Shown: positions 1 through 7,029 of the stretch, piece by piece
Position numbering within the stretch: position 1 is the first letter of the stretch
Layout of the letters: the number at the start of each line of letters is the position of its first letter
Origin: an uncultured Bacteroides sp.
GTDB lineage: Bacteria > Bacteroidota > Bacteroidia > Bacteroidales > Bacteroidaceae
Length of the DNA: 23,979 nucleotides
Direction of reading: 5' to 3'
NCBI RefSeq assembly: GCF_910586915.1
Contig: NZ_CAJULN010000040.1
Span: 1-23,979, forward strand
Notes under the pieces: generated by a model
Seen by the model: only the letters and a program-made list of their open reading frames with translations
Database searches by the model: none
What the model was told of the DNA's origin: nothing
Translations under genes and position numbers: made by a program

Positions 1-61
1 CTCCGCATAGCAGGAGCAACAGGCAGAGGATAGCTTTTATCGTTATCGTATTATTTTTCAT
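1..61 (-). CDS. Exported protein, N-terminus only (cut by window edge)
   Basis: Only the first 20 codons are inside the window. They read MKNNTITIKAILCLLLLLCG: a short polar start, one lysine and a run of leucines, which is the n- and h-region of a signal peptide. A Cys near the end of the run could be part of a lipobox, but the sequence stops too early to tell. The ATG lies 22 bp after the stop codon of the LamG lipoprotein gene on the same strand, with no terminator between, so the two are probably co-transcribed. The function cannot be inferred from this fragment. Confidence 0.6.
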   Translation of the reverse strand, partial: MKNNTITIKAILCLLLLLCG

Positions 62-83
62 ACTCTTGGTCTGTTTATTAAGG

Positions 84-1148
84 TTAGTTCTCTACTTTAA
101 ACCATTTATGGTAGCCCACAATCTTCGCAACGTGTTTGCCTGTCTTGTCGGGAATGTTGGTGATGTCTTCGGCAACTGTCGTGAAATCCCACGCACACAC
201 CAGTCCGCTCTCCGTTCCCGTCACATCCGCGTTCATCAACGCTTTCACATCGTCCGCCGATTTGGCTGTGTTCCACATACGGAACTTTTTGATGAATCCG
301 GTCATGCAGCGTCCCTTATCGGTCGGTTCCTGAAACGCCCACATATTCAGATTACGAGTGTTGGGCATATAATCCTGCAATACTCCGGCGTCATCTTTCA
401 CGTCATTGGTCTTGCTGAAGAACAATTCGCCGTTGACGTACATCTTCAACTGTCCTTCGGACAAGGTGTTGTCCCATACTGTCACAAGGTGGTTCCATTT
501 TCCGAAATTGTCGGGATAAGCACGTCCTTCTTCCAATACGCGGCCTTCCTGCGGTCCCATACCAATCGTAGTACGGAGATTGGAGCCGAGGAAGTTAATC
601 ATCCATCCTTCATTGGGTTGGTTACCGTCGAAAGTGGAAAGAAAACTACCGATACCGGACTCGAAGAAACCGGCTTCATACTTAATCCAACTCTCTACGG
701 TGAAGGTGTTGCCGCCACCGTAAGCCTTGTCTTCGCCGAATTCGATGCGGCCCTTGCCGTCGATACCAAATATTTTCAGTTCGGCAGGTGTGCCCGGCGA
801 CAATGTCTGTTGATAGGAATCCTGAAATTCGGCAATTGCTTTTTCGGCGGCAATGCAGTAGTTGTCTATTTCATACTGAAGGACAAACTGCCCTGCCATA
901 CCTTTCGAGATACCCGTCTGTAACTCTTCGACGGCTTTTTGCAGATTTTGCGCATTTGCCAAAGGGAAAGTACCGTCGCTTGTACCGATTTTTGCAGTAT
1001 CAAGCAGGTTTGTCATGTCGGTCAGATGCGTGTACATACACTCAAGCGCAACAGGGCGTATCGAATCGCCGTTGTCGCTCTTGCATGAGCAGAAGCACCC
1101 AATCAACACAGTGAGTAAACAAAGTTTCGTAAAGAATCTTGTTTTCAT
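84..1148 (-). CDS. LamG-domain lipoprotein (DUF4972-like N-terminus)
   Basis: The 354-residue product starts with a lipoprotein signal: a hydrophobic stretch ending LIGC (Cys18) and a second candidate at Cys22, where the following KSDNGD is acidic like Bacteroides surface-export signals. Residues about 30-115 are helical and resemble the DUF4972 family. Residues about 125-345 look like a concanavalin A-like LamG/pentraxin fold, with typical pieces such as FTVESWIKY, GKWNHLVTVWD, LKMYVNGELF and FIKKFRMWN. Such lipoproteins usually bind glycans or proteins at the cell surface; no catalytic motif is visible. The gene sits downstream of, and on the same strand as, the membrane regulator, which also has a LamG-like sensor part, and upstream of another exported protein. 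A Bacteroides -7 box lies 48 bp before the ATG. The DUF4972 name is from memory; lipoprotein and LamG assignments are firmer. Confidence 0.85.
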   Translation of the reverse strand: MKTRFFTKLCLLTVLIGCFCSCKSDNGDSIRPVALECMYTHLTDMTNLLDTAKIGTSDGTFPLANAQNLQKAVEELQTGISKGMAGQFVLQYEIDNYCIAAEKAIAEFQDSYQQTLSPGTPAELKIFGIDGKGRIEFGEDKAYGGGNTFTVESWIKYEAGFFESGIGSFLSTFDGNQPNEGWMINFLGSNLRTTIGMGPQEGRVLEEGRAYPDNFGKWNHLVTVWDNTLSEGQLKMYVNGELFFSKTNDVKDDAGVLQDYMPNTRNLNMWAFQEPTDKGRCMTGFIKKFRMWNTAKSADDVKALMNADVTGTESGLVCAWDFTTVAEDITNIPDKTGKHVAKIVGYHKWFKVEN

Positions 1149-1196
1149 ACTATTAGGTTTTTTTTAAAATAAAACAATAAGTGAATAACATCGCTG

Positions 1197-1224
1197 CAAA
1201 TATAAATGTAGCAAGGTTAAGCAA
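1197..1224 (-). promoter_or_regulatory. Bacteroides-type promoter of the LamG lipoprotein gene
   Basis: On the minus strand the -7 element TATATTTG (1197-1204) fits the Bacteroidetes consensus TAnnTTTG. A TTG triplet at 1222-1224, 17 bp further upstream, is a passable -33 element. The transcript would start roughly 40 nt before the ATG at 1148. The repeats at 1237-1278 lie directly upstream. Confidence 0.55.
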
Positions 1225-1236
1225 CCTATTAGCGGA

Positions 1237-1278
1237 GGGTTAATAAGGGATTAATAAACCCGAAAAAGTTTATTAACC
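1237..1278. promoter_or_regulatory. Repeated TTAATAA motifs, candidate operator
   Basis: On the plus strand, GGGTTAATAA (1237-1246) is followed at once by GGGATTAATAA (1247-1257), then by an inverted copy GTTTATTAACC (1268-1278). The direct copies are 10 bp apart, about one helical turn. The middle copy is also part of an imperfect palindrome GGGATTA-A-TAAACCC (1247-1261). The block lies just upstream of the predicted promoter of the lipoprotein gene and directly after the gene of a SARP-like regulator; SARP activators commonly bind short direct repeats about one turn apart. The repeats are seen directly; the operator role is inferred. Confidence 0.4.
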
Positions 1279-1287
1279 AACCTGTTT

Positions 1288-3840
1288 CTACTGATGAAAT
1301 GGGGGATTTTGGTTCATTAACCGGGCATAAGAAACCGGAAATTCTTCATTCATCATCTGCTTGTACTCACGGACAAACAGCGAATATTGCAGGATTGCCT
1401 CCTGCGACGAGCCTGTGTGATGAAGCGCATGGATACAATAACCCAACGCCAGTTCATTAATCGGGTCTACCCAGAAAAGGATGTGACAGAAACGAATGAC
1501 AGCATCGTACTTGTGCTGCTGATACAAACGCTCGATTTCCAACGGCAGGAAGGAACATAGAAACTCTTCGACTTTCTGCTTGAAATGATCCATCATTCCG
1601 GCATCCATACCGTCAAGGAACTTGCCGCGCATCAGTAACACACCGAATTCCGTCTCTACTTCTTCCACATTCTTCAAGGAGCGGAAATGGAAATAATCGC
1701 AATAGGCATCGGTAAATACCAGTTTGAAATAGCCTTTGTTGTAGACAAGTTCCACCCCGTCCAGCTCCGCCAAGTTTTTACGAATCTGATTGATGGTGAT
1801 TCCTTTCAGGTTCTTCACTTTATCGTCGGGCTTGTCGGACCAGAACACTTCGTTCAGCGATGCGGACAAAACGCCGTTGTGGGAACTATGAAGCAAAATA
1901 TAGATGAATACCTGCCGCAGACGGGAGCTGAACAAATGGGTGATGTTTCGTCCGTTGCGGTCGATGACCGTAAAAGGGCCGAACAGATAAACGGCATTGG
2001 GACGGACAACGGATGATTCGAGTTCTTCCTTTTGCTGTGTTTCCGCTTTCTGTACCTCGAACGGTATTTCTTCCTTGACGGCTGTTTCCGCCTTCACGGG
2101 AGTTTCCGGTTGTTTCCTTCTTTTCCGTATCCACCAGCCTGCTCCGGCAAGCAAGACAAGGCTTGCGCCTATGACTATCCACTGAATTGTATTCGAAAAC
2201 GAAACCGGGCTGTAAGAGCAGATGTCTTCCAAAGCAACCGGCGGAGCAGACAATACGTATGTACGAATCACCGTATGTCCTTTTTTGTCAAATTCTGTAG
2301 TCGCGCAGTAATATTCGGATGTCAACGGGTTATAGTAAAGATTGGCATTGGTCATAATCTCTTCGGAACGCATCGGGATTGAATCTCCCAAAGCTTTCAT
2401 GGTTCCATCCTCCACCGTAAGGCGATAGAGTTGCAGATAGGTGTCCGACAGGTATTCCGGATAACAGAGGGCATAGATATATTTCTCGTCAGGCGACAAT
2501 ATCATGTCGCGTGCCACAACCATCCGATGGTCGGTAGCTTTCTGCCACAAGCGGCGTATAGAATTCTGCGTTCGGTCAAACAAATAACAATCGTGCAAAT
2601 AATTCCTGCCTACGCTTTGTTCGCCCGACTCATTGCCCATTCCGCCGTAGATGTAAATATGTTCGCAGCTTTTATTGACCGCCATCCCCGAAAAATACCG
2701 AGGAACAATGCGTTCACCCGAACAAGAAAGCGTATCCCAGCGGTCAGACGGTATATCATATTCAAGGAATGTATTATTGAAACGTTTATTGCCAAAGCCG
2801 CCGAAAACGAGATATTTTCCGCTTGTTTCATCCCAAAAGCCGTCATGGTGGTGTAATTGTACAGGCAAGGATGCTATTCCCGTCTGCTGCCATTCGCGCT
2901 TATCCACATCAAGCGCCGCCACTGTAGCGTCTCCCAACGGAAGGTTGTTCAGTTCATACACATACAATCTGCCATCTGTCGTATTTATAAAATGGGTGGC
3001 CAACTGCAACTTTACAGGAAGCTGATTGGCATATGCATACTCCTGCGACCGACGTTCCAAGACGTTATACACAAGAAGCGAATCCTGACTGAAAGCAACG
3101 AGTCGCTGGCTGTCCGGTTCAAAAGCAATTCCGGAAGGAGTCCGAAAAGAGTGCTCGAAGAGCTTCTCCCAGTGATAGGAACCATTGATAAGCCATACCG
3201 GATTGGTTACCTCTCCCAGCACCTCTCCCGTAGAAGTGTGCACCTCTTCTCCCCGGCTCTCGTTCAAGGGAAAGACATAGGAAGGAACGCCATCGCCTTC
3301 AAGCCTTAAATTGCGGATGGCAAAAGCCGGTATATCCAAAATATAATCGTGACGTCCGAAGAACAAATATGGGCAGAAAGTCTGCTTCAACATTAAGCGG
3401 TCGATTTTCTTCTCATCATCTCCGATGCGAATCGTAAGCCGGTCTTGCTGCAAATCGAAAGTAAAAGAAACAGGAAGCCATTGGTAAGCCAGCATATCGT
3501 TCAGCAGGTTCAGGGAGTAGTGATTCTCCTGCCCGTCCGTATTGAACTTGAAGGTACAGTTCTTGTCGTCCAGATAAGTATATGTAAAGCTATAATTGGT
3601 CTTTCCCTGATTTTCCTGTAACAGAAACACATACCCGAAAGCATCAAAATCGTGGATGGACAATTCAAAACTCAACTGAAAACTTTTCGTGAAACAAGGA
3701 ACCTCCCCCTCCCGAAATATCCGGAGAGAGGTTCTTTCTTTTATTTCTTTATCGTTAGCCTGAAACAACAGTCCTTGCGAATAAGCAACCATCGCCATAC
3801 AGGTGAAGAGACATAAAAAGTAAAGCCTGCGCCATATCAT
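1288..3840 (-). CDS. Membrane-spanning SARP-like regulator with LamG/kelch sensor
   Basis: The product has 850 residues. Residues 1-21 are a signal peptide. About 22-215 look like a LamG-type beta-sandwich, and about 225-540 resemble kelch propeller blades (YLVFGGFGNKRFNNTFLEYD and IYIYGGMGN are typical). One membrane helix lies at about 554-571 (WIVIGASLVLLAGAGWW), followed by the positive stop IRKRRK. A charged linker leads to an OmpR/SARP-like winged helix at about 617-712, then a helical C-terminus resembling the BTAD domain (DPINELALGYCIHALHHTG, with a region like the BTAD end to about 845). This implies a periplasmic sensor wired straight to a cytoplasmic DNA-binding domain, with no kinase or receiver. 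Its likely target is the lipoprotein gene downstream. It is transcribed away from the NifU-like gene; a -7 box TATCTTTG lies 20 bp before the ATG. Domain boundaries are approximate. Confidence 0.85.
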   Translation of the reverse strand: MIWRRLYFLCLFTCMAMVAYSQGLLFQANDKEIKERTSLRIFREGEVPCFTKSFQLSFELSIHDFDAFGYVFLLQENQGKTNYSFTYTYLDDKNCTFKFNTDGQENHYSLNLLNDMLAYQWLPVSFTFDLQQDRLTIRIGDDEKKIDRLMLKQTFCPYLFFGRHDYILDIPAFAIRNLRLEGDGVPSYVFPLNESRGEEVHTSTGEVLGEVTNPVWLINGSYHWEKLFEHSFRTPSGIAFEPDSQRLVAFSQDSLLVYNVLERRSQEYAYANQLPVKLQLATHFINTTDGRLYVYELNNLPLGDATVAALDVDKREWQQTGIASLPVQLHHHDGFWDETSGKYLVFGGFGNKRFNNTFLEYDIPSDRWDTLSCSGERIVPRYFSGMAVNKSCEHIYIYGGMGNESGEQSVGRNYLHDCYLFDRTQNSIRRLWQKATDHRMVVARDMILSPDEKYIYALCYPEYLSDTYLQLYRLTVEDGTMKALGDSIPMRSEEIMTNANLYYNPLTSEYYCATTEFDKKGHTVIRTYVLSAPPVALEDICSYSPVSFSNTIQWIVIGASLVLLAGAGWWIRKRRKQPETPVKAETAVKEEIPFEVQKAETQQKEELESSVVRPNAVYLFGPFTVIDRNGRNITHLFSSRLRQVFIYILLHSSHNGVLSASLNEVFWSDKPDDKVKNLKGITINQIRKNLAELDGVELVYNKGYFKLVFTDAYCDYFHFRSLKNVEEVETEFGVLLMRGKFLDGMDAGMMDHFKQKVEEFLCSFLPLEIERLYQQHKYDAVIRFCHILFWVDPINELALGYCIHALHHTGSSQEAILQYSLFVREYKQMMNEEFPVSYARLMNQNPPFHQ

Positions 3841-3860
3841 AGTTTCTCGATTTACGACGG

Positions 3861-3868
3861 CAAAGATA
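3861..3868 (-). promoter_or_regulatory. -7 promoter box of the membrane regulator gene
   Basis: The minus strand reads TATCTTTG, a match to TAnnTTTG, 20 bp before the ATG at 3840. The expected -33 position (about 3889-3892) reads GATG, a poor match, so activation or repression through the palindrome just upstream is plausible. Confidence 0.5.
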
Positions 3869-3872
3869 AGGT

Positions 3873-3889
3873 GATTATTTCAAATAATC
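3873..3889. promoter_or_regulatory. Perfect 17-bp palindrome in the regulator promoter
   Basis: GATTATTT-C-AAATAATC is an exact inverted repeat with 8-bp arms around one central base. It fills the spacer between the -7 box at 3861-3868 and the expected -33 position of the regulator gene, where a bound dimer would control the promoter. It is too AT-rich, and not followed by a T-run, to be a good terminator. Autoregulation is an inference. Confidence 0.45.
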
Positions 3890-4014
3890 ATCTATAACAA
3901 CCGAAAACATTCACTGATTGAACCATATCTTCACCAAATGCAATCCCGACTTTACAAACCGCAAAATCCGCAGCGTGATTTGTCTCTTTTTCTCAAAAAA
4001 GTAATAAACAGCGA

Positions 4015-4045
4015 TTGGCAGAAACAAATAAATAGACTACCTTTG
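4015..4045 (+). promoter_or_regulatory. Promoter of the NifU-like/GGGtGRT operon
   Basis: A -33-like TTGG (4015-4018) and a consensus -7 box TACCTTTG (4038-4045) are separated by 19 bp, the usual Bacteroides spacing. Transcription should start near 4052, giving a 5' leader of about 55 nt before the ATG at 4108. Confidence 0.65.
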
Positions 4046-4107
4046 TGGGCGATTTAGAGAATCGTGACTACGTATTTTTAATTATATCAATTTAAAAAGA
4101 GCTAATT

Positions 4108-4809
4108 ATGACTTATTCACACGAAGTTGAACACATGTGTGTTGTAAAGAAGGGTCCTAACCACGGACCGGCTCCCATACCCGAAGAAGGCAAATGGGTA
4201 AAATCTAAAGAAATCGTTGACATTTCAGGTTTGACACACGGTATCGGCTGGTGTGCTCCGCAACAAGGTGCCTGCAAGCTGACGCTGAACGTTAAAGAAG
4301 GTATCATCCAAGAGGCTTTGATTGAAACAATCGGTTGCTCAGGTATGACTCACTCTGCTGCTATGGCTTCTGAAATCCTTCCGGGTAAGACTGTTCTTGA
4401 AGCATTGAACACTGACCTTGTTTGCGACGCTATCAACACTGCTATGCGCGAATTGTTCCTGCAAATCGTTTACGGACGCACTCAATCGGCTTTCTCTGAA
4501 GGTGGTCTGATTATCGGTGCAGGTCTGGAAGACTTGGGTAAAGGTCTGCGTAGCCAGGTAGGTACTCTTTACGGTACATTGGCTAAAGGTCCCCGTTACC
4601 TTGAAATGGCAGAAGGTTATATCAAACAAATCTTCTTGGACAAAAACGACGAAATCTGCGGATACGAATTCGTACATATGGGCAAGTTCATGGACGAAAT
4701 AAAGAAAGGTACCGATGCTAACGAAGCATTGAAGAAAGTTACAGGTACTTATGGTCGCGTAACAGCAGAACAGGGAGCAGTTAAATCTATCGATCCACGT
4801 CACGAATAA
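4108..4809 (+). CDS. NifU/IscU-like iron-sulfur scaffold protein
   Basis: The 233-residue protein resembles the NifU_N/IscU fold. It keeps the region ETIGCSGMTHSAAMASE (Cys77), equivalent to the second scaffold Cys segment GCGSAIASSS of IscU. Upstream GWCAPQQGACKL (Cys49, Cys56) corresponds to the first Cys region, and Cys106 lies near the third. IscU/NifU proteins assemble Fe-S clusters in the cytoplasm; here this is inferred from homology. It differs from classical IscU (about 130 residues) by a long N-terminus and a roughly 100-residue extension containing GRTQSAFSEGGLIIGAGLEDLGKGLRSQVG split over two blocks. No signal peptide is present. It is 19 bp ahead of the GGGtGRT gene; such pairing recurs in Bacteroidetes and Firmicutes as far as I recall. 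No cysteine desulfurase is nearby. Codon use is strongly biased (GGT, CGT, GCT, AAC), suggesting high expression. Confidence 0.85.
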   Translation: MTYSHEVEHMCVVKKGPNHGPAPIPEEGKWVKSKEIVDISGLTHGIGWCAPQQGACKLTLNVKEGIIQEALIETIGCSGMTHSAAMASEILPGKTVLEALNTDLVCDAINTAMRELFLQIVYGRTQSAFSEGGLIIGAGLEDLGKGLRSQVGTLYGTLAKGPRYLEMAEGYIKQIFLDKNDEICGYEFVHMGKFMDEIKKGTDANEALKKVTGTYGRVTAEQGAVKSIDPRHE

Positions 4810-4813
4810 TATA

Positions 4814-4820
4814 AGGAGGA
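4814..4820 (+). promoter_or_regulatory. Strong Shine-Dalgarno site before the GGGtGRT gene
   Basis: AGGAGGA lies 8 bp before the ATG at 4829. Near-perfect SD sequences are uncommon in Bacteroides, which mostly rely on AT-rich leaders, so this fixes the start codon and fits strong translation of this gene. Confidence 0.7.
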
Positions 4821-4828
4821 AAGAAACT

Positions 4829-5839
4829 ATGATTAGAGAAGTAAAATTCGAAAGCCAGGACCGTCGTATCAAACAGATTATCGCTGCATTGAACGCTAAC
4901 GGCATCAAAGATATCGAAGAAGCTAACGCTATCTGCGAAGCTCATGGACTTGATCCTTACAAAACGTGTGAAGAAACTCAGCCTATCTGCTTCGAAAATG
5001 CAAAATGGGCGTATGTGGTAGGTACTGCCATCGCTATTAAGAAAGGTTGCACCAATGCTGCTGAAGCTGCCGAAGCTATCGGTATCGGTCTGCAAGCATT
5101 CTGCATCCCGGGTTCTGTAGCCGACGACCGTAAGGTTGGTATCGGTCATGGTAACCTCGCTGCTATGTTGCTGCGCGAAGAGACTAAATGTTTCGCTTTC
5201 CTCGCAGGTCACGAATCTTTCGCTGCTGCCGAAGGTGCTATCAAAATCGCTGCAAAAGCAGACAAAGTACGTAAAGAACCGTTGCGTTGCATCCTGAACG
5301 GCCTTGGAAAAGACGCTGCTCAGATTATCTCCCGTATCAACGGCTTTACTTATGTTCAGACTCAATTCGATTACTTCACAGGAGAACTGAAAGTGGTTCG
5401 CGAAATCGCTTACTCTGACGGTCCTCGTGCGAAAGTAAAATGCTACGGTGCTGACGATGTTCGCGAAGGTGTAGCTATCATGTGGAAGGAAGGCGTAGAC
5501 GTTTCTATCACAGGTAACTCTACTAACCCGACTCGTTTCCAACATCCAGTTGCAGGTACTTACAAGAAAGAACGTGTTCTTGCTGGTAAACCTTATTTCT
5601 CAGTAGCTTCAGGTGGTGGTACAGGTCGTACTCTTCACCCGGATAATATGGCTGCCGGACCGGCTTCATACGGTATGACAGACACAATGGGTCGTATGCA
5701 CTCAGACGCTCAGTTCGCTGGTTCTTCATCAGTTCCTGCTCACGTAGAAATGATGGGATTCCTGGGAATTGGTAACAACCCTATGGTAGGTTGTACAGTA
5801 GCTTGTGCGGTTGACGTGGCGCAGGCTTTGAGCAAGTAA
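4829..5839 (+). CDS. GGGtGRT protein, function unknown
   Basis: The 336-residue protein carries the signature of the GGGtGRT family, SGGGTGRTLHPDN, at residues 261-273. It is cytoplasmic by appearance (no signal peptide or membrane helix). It contains ten cysteines, including Cys36, Cys47 and Cys54 near the N-terminus and a Cys pair in GCTVACAVD close to the C-terminus, enough to bind a metal or Fe-S cluster. Glycine-rich turns such as GIGHGN and GGGTGRT could bind a nucleotide or phosphate, but that is a guess. It follows the NifU-like scaffold by 19 bp with a strong SD, so the two are an operon, and it shares the same highly biased codon use. A plausible idea is that the scaffold supplies or receives a cluster from this protein. 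No reaction is known to me for the family. Confidence 0.85.
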   Translation: MIREVKFESQDRRIKQIIAALNANGIKDIEEANAICEAHGLDPYKTCEETQPICFENAKWAYVVGTAIAIKKGCTNAAEAAEAIGIGLQAFCIPGSVADDRKVGIGHGNLAAMLLREETKCFAFLAGHESFAAAEGAIKIAAKADKVRKEPLRCILNGLGKDAAQIISRINGFTYVQTQFDYFTGELKVVREIAYSDGPRAKVKCYGADDVREGVAIMWKEGVDVSITGNSTNPTRFQHPVAGTYKKERVLAGKPYFSVASGGGTGRTLHPDNMAAGPASYGMTDTMGRMHSDAQFAGSSSVPAHVEMMGFLGIGNNPMVGCTVACAVDVAQALSK

Positions 5840-5861
5840 TTTAAGTTACTTCATATACAAT

Positions 5862-5901
5862 AAACTCCTGTAATCTAAATGGTTGCAGGAGTTTTTTTTT
5901 T
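5862..5901 (+). terminator. Rho-independent terminator of the NifU-like/GGGtGRT operon
   Basis: AAACTCCTG (5862-5870) pairs with CAGGAGTTT (5886-5894) around a 15-nt loop, followed by an uninterrupted T-run to 5901. It starts 23 bp after the GGGtGRT stop codon. Confidence 0.85.
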
Positions 5902-5949
5902 ATGACAAGAGCTTAGATAACTATCCCTAATGATATCTTGCTAAAGTAA

Positions 5950-6030
5950 GAGTTATTAAATTTGCAAGATATTCTAACTGCCATTGAAGAAGTAGAAAGT
6001 TGTTTCTTTGGCAATGCTCCTAAAATTTAG
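5950..6030 (+). pseudogene. Possible remnant of a HepT/DUF86-like gene
   Basis: Between two stops the plus strand can be read as LQDILTAIEEVESCFFGN followed by APKI and a stop. The pattern DILxAIEEVExFF resembles the N-terminus of HepT/DUF86-type antitoxin-system proteins, from memory. There is no start codon, no RBS and no partner nucleotidyltransferase here. It would be a short decayed fragment. The match is short and may be chance. Confidence 0.2.
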
Positions 6031-6069
6031 AGAACGAGGTGAAATCAACCTGTAATATTAGTAAATCGT

Positions 6070-6432
6070 TTATCGGTCATTCTCCAGCTTCTTCCGTTTG
6101 CTTGTATTCGCAATTACGAATACAAGCAAAGCGATTGAACGAACAGTGTTTAGTAGCAGTGCGTAAAACCACCATATCATCCCGTTTCCGTATCGGCTAT
6201 TAAATACCAGATTATAAGTCAAAATAGCATTATAGAAAATCATCACAATCAGATTGCCAAAGGCAACTCTTGGTTTAACATTATGACACAACCAAGTCGA
6301 TAACAGCGACATCGCATAAACTCCATCCAACAATACAGTATCTTCGCACCAACTCTCGGACAAGCAGCTACCGACCGTCAGAAACAGCAGTACAAGCCAC
6401 ACTATCCAAAATATATCCAATTTGTATGTCAT
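6070..6432 (-). CDS. Small hypothetical membrane protein
   Basis: I do not recognise the family. Starting from the ATG at 6432 the product has 120 residues; a longer reading to 6513 needs a TTG start and is less likely. Four hydrophobic segments are visible: IFWIVWLVLLFLTVGSCL, VYAMSLLSTWL, FGNLIVMIFYNAILTYNLVF and WWFYALLLNTVRSIALLVFVIA. The C-terminus is basic (SKRKKLENDR), so it should lie in the cytoplasm. It looks like a four-helix inner-membrane protein. The surrounding DNA is AT-rich, and no clear TAnnTTTG box lies in front. It is on the same strand as the FKBP gene but about 170 bp away, so it need not be in the same operon. The reading frame is plausible, but the gene is less certain than its neighbours. 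Confidence 0.55.
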   Translation of the reverse strand: MTYKLDIFWIVWLVLLFLTVGSCLSESWCEDTVLLDGVYAMSLLSTWLCHNVKPRVAFGNLIVMIFYNAILTYNLVFNSRYGNGMIWWFYALLLNTVRSIALLVFVIANTSKRKKLENDR

Positions 6433-6601
6433 AGCCGTTTGAAATAATCGAGTAAATTTTATTATAAAAATGTATGGTATGAATGTAGTTAACGGGTATA
6501 TTATTAAAAACAATATCAGATAATCTAATTGTAATGCGGATTTATTCTTAACAATACATGATTCAACTCAAACGTGAAGACTTAATCACACAGCCAGAGA
6601 C

Positions 6602-7003
6602 TTACATAACCCCTAATAATTCTATCTCAAATATCAATGTCGAAAAAGCGGGAATAGCCCCGGAAGCACGTGAGCCGTATCCCATAGTATAAGGAATATA
6701 AACTACCCACTTATCCCCCACGTGCATCCTTTGAAGCGCAAGTTGCCAACCTTCTATCAACTCTCCAAGACGAAAAGCCTCCGGACAGGAACGTTCGTAG
6801 GAATTATCAAATACCCTGCCGTTTATCAGACTACCTTTATAGTGTACGGTAACAATGCTCCGCACGTTGGGCGAGATTGTTCCCGTTCCGGTACCCAACA
6901 CTTTATAATACATACCGCAAGGCAAACCGAACACACCATCCTGTAACGACAACTCTTGCAGGAATTGCAAATTCTTTTCTTTATATTCTTCTTTTTTCTC
7001 CAT
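6602..7003 (-). CDS. FKBP-type peptidyl-prolyl isomerase, cytoplasmic
   Basis: FKBP isomerases catalyse cis-trans rotation of X-Pro bonds. The 133-residue product has one FKBP domain over about residues 35-130: VTVHYKGSLINGRVFDNSY, then LIEGWQLALQRMHVGDK, then YGSRASGAIPAFSTLIFEIELL. The active-site aromatic and hydrophobic positions are present (Tyr in HYKG, Phe-Asp in VFDNS, Ile-Trp in IEGW, Tyr in GYGSR, Phe in STLIFEIE). I chose the ATG at 7003 (MEKKEEYKEK). A longer frame reaches 7054 with a TTG start, but the TATTTTTG promoter box at 7030-7037 lies inside it, so its start would be upstream of the transcript. The short form has no signal peptide, unlike the many exported FKBPs of Bacteroides. 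It is divergent from the macroglobulin gene. Confidence 0.85.
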   Translation of the reverse strand: MEKKEEYKEKNLQFLQELSLQDGVFGLPCGMYYKVLGTGTGTISPNVRSIVTVHYKGSLINGRVFDNSYERSCPEAFRLGELIEGWQLALQRMHVGDKWVVYIPYTMGYGSRASGAIPAFSTLIFEIELLGVM

Positions 7004-7029
7004 ATTGCTTTTTTTTATTAAAGGAGATA

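Noticed and set aside
66..923. Plus-strand reading frame of 285 codons
   Set aside because: Antisense to the LamG lipoprotein gene, whose signal peptide and domain are clear; no recognisable protein features.
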